Made by a program: the position numbers and the translations under genes. A stretch of DNA of 7,121 nt from an uncultured Acidimicrobiaceae bacterium (lineage in GTDB: Bacteria; Actinomycetota; Acidimicrobiia; Acidimicrobiales; Microtrichaceae), in assembly GCA_937868025.1 (NCBI GenBank), contig CALMLJ010000082.1, positions 1 to 7,121 of the forward strand, written 5' to 3'. The notes beneath the pieces were generated by a model that saw nothing but the letters and a program-made list of their open reading frames with translations, ran no database searches and had not been told where the DNA came from. Positions within the stretch are counted from its first letter, which is position 1. The number at the start of each line of letters is the position of its first letter. Below, piece by piece: positions 5,925 through 7,121 of this stretch.

Positions 5925-6704
5925 TCATCGCTGGTGCGCCGGACACGAGATCGTGGTGCGTCCCGCCACCGTCCGGCGGGTGAGTGATGCGCCGTCGGCA
6001 GGGCAGATTCCGCCCTGGTGCCGCTCGTCCTGCAGGTCGCCGCGATGTGAGCCGCCGCGACGCGTCAGCTGGGCCACCGTGCGCCGGATCACCCGGCGCA
6101 GGTGCTTCACCGCCTCGTCGTCGAGCGACCGCGCCGACCGCGCCGGGTCGATCCCGGCGCGCCAGAGCGACTCGTCCACCAGCAGATTGCCGAGGCCCGC
6201 AATCCGCGACTGATCGAGCAACACCGCCTTCACCGATCGGTCGGACTGCAGCGCCGCGGCCAGTGCCGCCGCGCTGATCAGGGTCGCGTCGGGCCCGAGC
6301 CGGCTGAGGTCGGGGTCGAGCTCGACGCTGCCGAAGCGGCGAGGGTCGTTGATGCGGGCCACCCCACCGTCGGCGAACCGCAGCACGAACCGGTCCCACG
6401 CGGGATCATCTCGACCCGACGAGTACTCGAGCTCGTCGATCACCGCGACGTCGTCGACCACCAGGCGCCCGGTCATCCCGAAGCGCAGACCGAGGTGGTG
6501 CCCGGAATCGAGCGCCGCGACGGCGAGCTTGCCGATTCTGGCGGTCGACTCGATGGTCGTGCCGACGAGGGCGGCACGGACCTCGTCACCGCCGAGATTG
6601 TTGCGGGCGTAGGTGGGATCGGGGGTGAGAACTGCGCTGATGCGCCGGCCGACCGTGGCGTCCAGCGCCTGGCGGTACAGCTCGACCTCGATCAGTTCAG
6701 GCAC
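5925..6704 (-). CDS. Fpg/Nei-family DNA glycosylase (formamidopyrimidine-DNA glycosylase-like)
   Basis: The family excises oxidised bases (8-oxoguanine, formamidopyrimidines, some oxidised pyrimidines) and cuts the abasic site by beta,delta-elimination in base excision repair. The 259 residues start at GTG. The mature N-terminus PELIEVE carries the expected catalytic Pro2 and Glu3 and conserved Glu6. Further family features are the hairpin lysine K59 (RIGKL), LRFGMTGRL at 73-81, NDPRRFG at 119-125, VKAVLLDQ with K159, and the helix-two-turn-helix region GLGNLLVDESLWRAGIDP at 170-187. The C-terminal zinc finger is recognisable (residues 234-257, with finger arginine R249 in GRT). Its second and fourth ligand positions are Asp237 and His257 instead of Cys, giving CxxD...CxxH. 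The MPEL start and DPRRFG favour Fpg (MutM) over Nei, but substrate preference cannot be read from sequence. The gene overlaps the upstream PLP-enzyme gene by eight bases and has no clear ribosome binding site of its own, so it is probably translationally coupled. Confidence 0.93.
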   Translation of the reverse strand: MPELIEVELYRQALDATVGRRISAVLTPDPTYARNNLGGDEVRAALVGTTIESTARIGKLAVAALDSGHHLGLRFGMTGRLVVDDVAVIDELEYSSGRDDPAWDRFVLRFADGGVARINDPRRFGSVELDPDLSRLGPDATLISAAALAAALQSDRSVKAVLLDQSRIAGLGNLLVDESLWRAGIDPARSARSLDDEAVKHLRRVIRRTVAQLTRRGGSHRGDLQDERHQGGICPADGASLTRRTVAGRTTISCPAHQR

Positions 6705-7121
6705 TCGACGAGGCCGCGGCCGCAGCGTCGAGCGCTGCGCCGATGTCGGCGATCAGGTCGTCGGGGTGCTCGAGGCCGACCGACATACGCACGGTGCCCT
6801 CGGTGATGCCGGCGTCGACGAGCTCCTCGGGGAGGAGGCCCACGTGGGTGGTGGTGCTCGGGTGGGTCACGAGGGTCTCGGGCCCGCCGAGCGAGGTCGC
6901 CATCTGGGCGATGGTGGTGGACTCGACGAAGACGCGGCCGGCGACCGACCCACCGACGATGTCGAACGTGATGAGCCCGCCGGGCGCCGAGAGCTGGCGG
7001 CGGGCGAGCTCGTACTGGGGGTGGGACGCCAATCCCGGGAACGACACCGATGCCACGGCCGGGTGGGCTTCGAGGAACTCGGCGATCCGCTGGGCGGTCC
7101 CCGACTGCCGCTCGTGGCGGA
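6697..7121 (-). CDS. Cys/Met metabolism PLP-dependent enzyme, C-terminal part (5' end outside window)
   Basis: Only the last 140 residues are visible; the frame is open to the window edge. They match the C-terminal domain of the cystathionine gamma-synthase / cystathionine lyase / O-acetylhomoserine sulfhydrylase family. Recognisable blocks are RHERQSGTAQRIAEFLEAHPAV, the FPGLASHPQYELARRQL block, GGLITFDIVGG, MATSLGGPETLVTHPSTTTH, and GITEGTVRMSVGLEHPDDLIADI. The arginine in VRMSVGLE corresponds to the family's substrate-carboxylate-binding residue. The PLP-binding lysine lies in the missing N-terminal part. These enzymes act in methionine and cysteine synthesis or transsulfuration in the cytosol. 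The visible part cannot separate synthase, lyase and sulfhydrylase. An internal GTG at 7056 is not the start, because homology continues upstream of it. The stop (6697-6699) overlaps the GTG of the glycosylase gene. Confidence 0.92.
   Translation of the reverse strand, partial: RHERQSGTAQRIAEFLEAHPAVASVSFPGLASHPQYELARRQLSAPGGLITFDIVGGSVAGRVFVESTTIAQMATSLGGPETLVTHPSTTTHVGLLPEELVDAGITEGTVRMSVGLEHPDDLIADIGAALDAAAAASSSA

Noticed and set aside
4927..6213. 428-codon open frame on the + strand
   Set aside because: It is antisense to the 450-residue gene and to the well-supported DNA glycosylase. Its translation is Ser/Ala/Arg-rich without recognisable motifs.

Overview
The window is very GC-rich (roughly two-thirds G+C by eye), uses GTG as well as ATG starts, and has tightly packed genes with 4- to 17-base overlaps. 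Gene content and protein style (acidic secreted proteins, Ala/Pro-rich membrane proteins) suggest a high-GC actinobacterium, perhaps of the Acidimicrobiia/Ilumatobacter type. That placement is an inference from style and family recall, not from a marker gene.

Layout. The left half (1-3616) runs on the + strand: the 3' part of a TPR-like protein, a small four-helix membrane protein coupled to it by an ATGA overlap, and, after a 63-base gap, an 808-residue membrane-anchored, mostly extracytoplasmic protein with an internal domain duplication. The right half (3600-7121) runs on the - strand. In transcription order it holds the C-terminal part of a Cys/Met-metabolism PLP enzyme, an Fpg/Nei-family DNA glycosylase overlapping it by 8 bases, a 114-base gap, a 450-residue signal-peptide plus single-TM protein with a long disordered Ala/Pro-rich tail, a 73-residue protein of unknown function, and a DUF4202 protein joined to the latter by another ATGA overlap. 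The two halves converge and their terminal genes overlap tail-to-tail by 17 bases.

Function. Only two genes can be tied to a known reaction: the PLP enzyme (sulfur amino-acid metabolism) and the DNA glycosylase (base excision repair). DUF4202 is a recognised family of unknown function. The other five genes are unrecognised and are described from composition, topology and repeats. I see no rRNA, tRNA, CRISPR array, insertion sequence, prophage gene or toxin-antitoxin or defence cassette. No stretch longer than 300 bases lacks a gene. The window looks like ordinary chromosome. Its most interesting points are the altered zinc-finger ligands of the glycosylase, the duplicated cysteine-paired ectodomain of the 808-residue protein, and the small-protein/DUF4202 pair.
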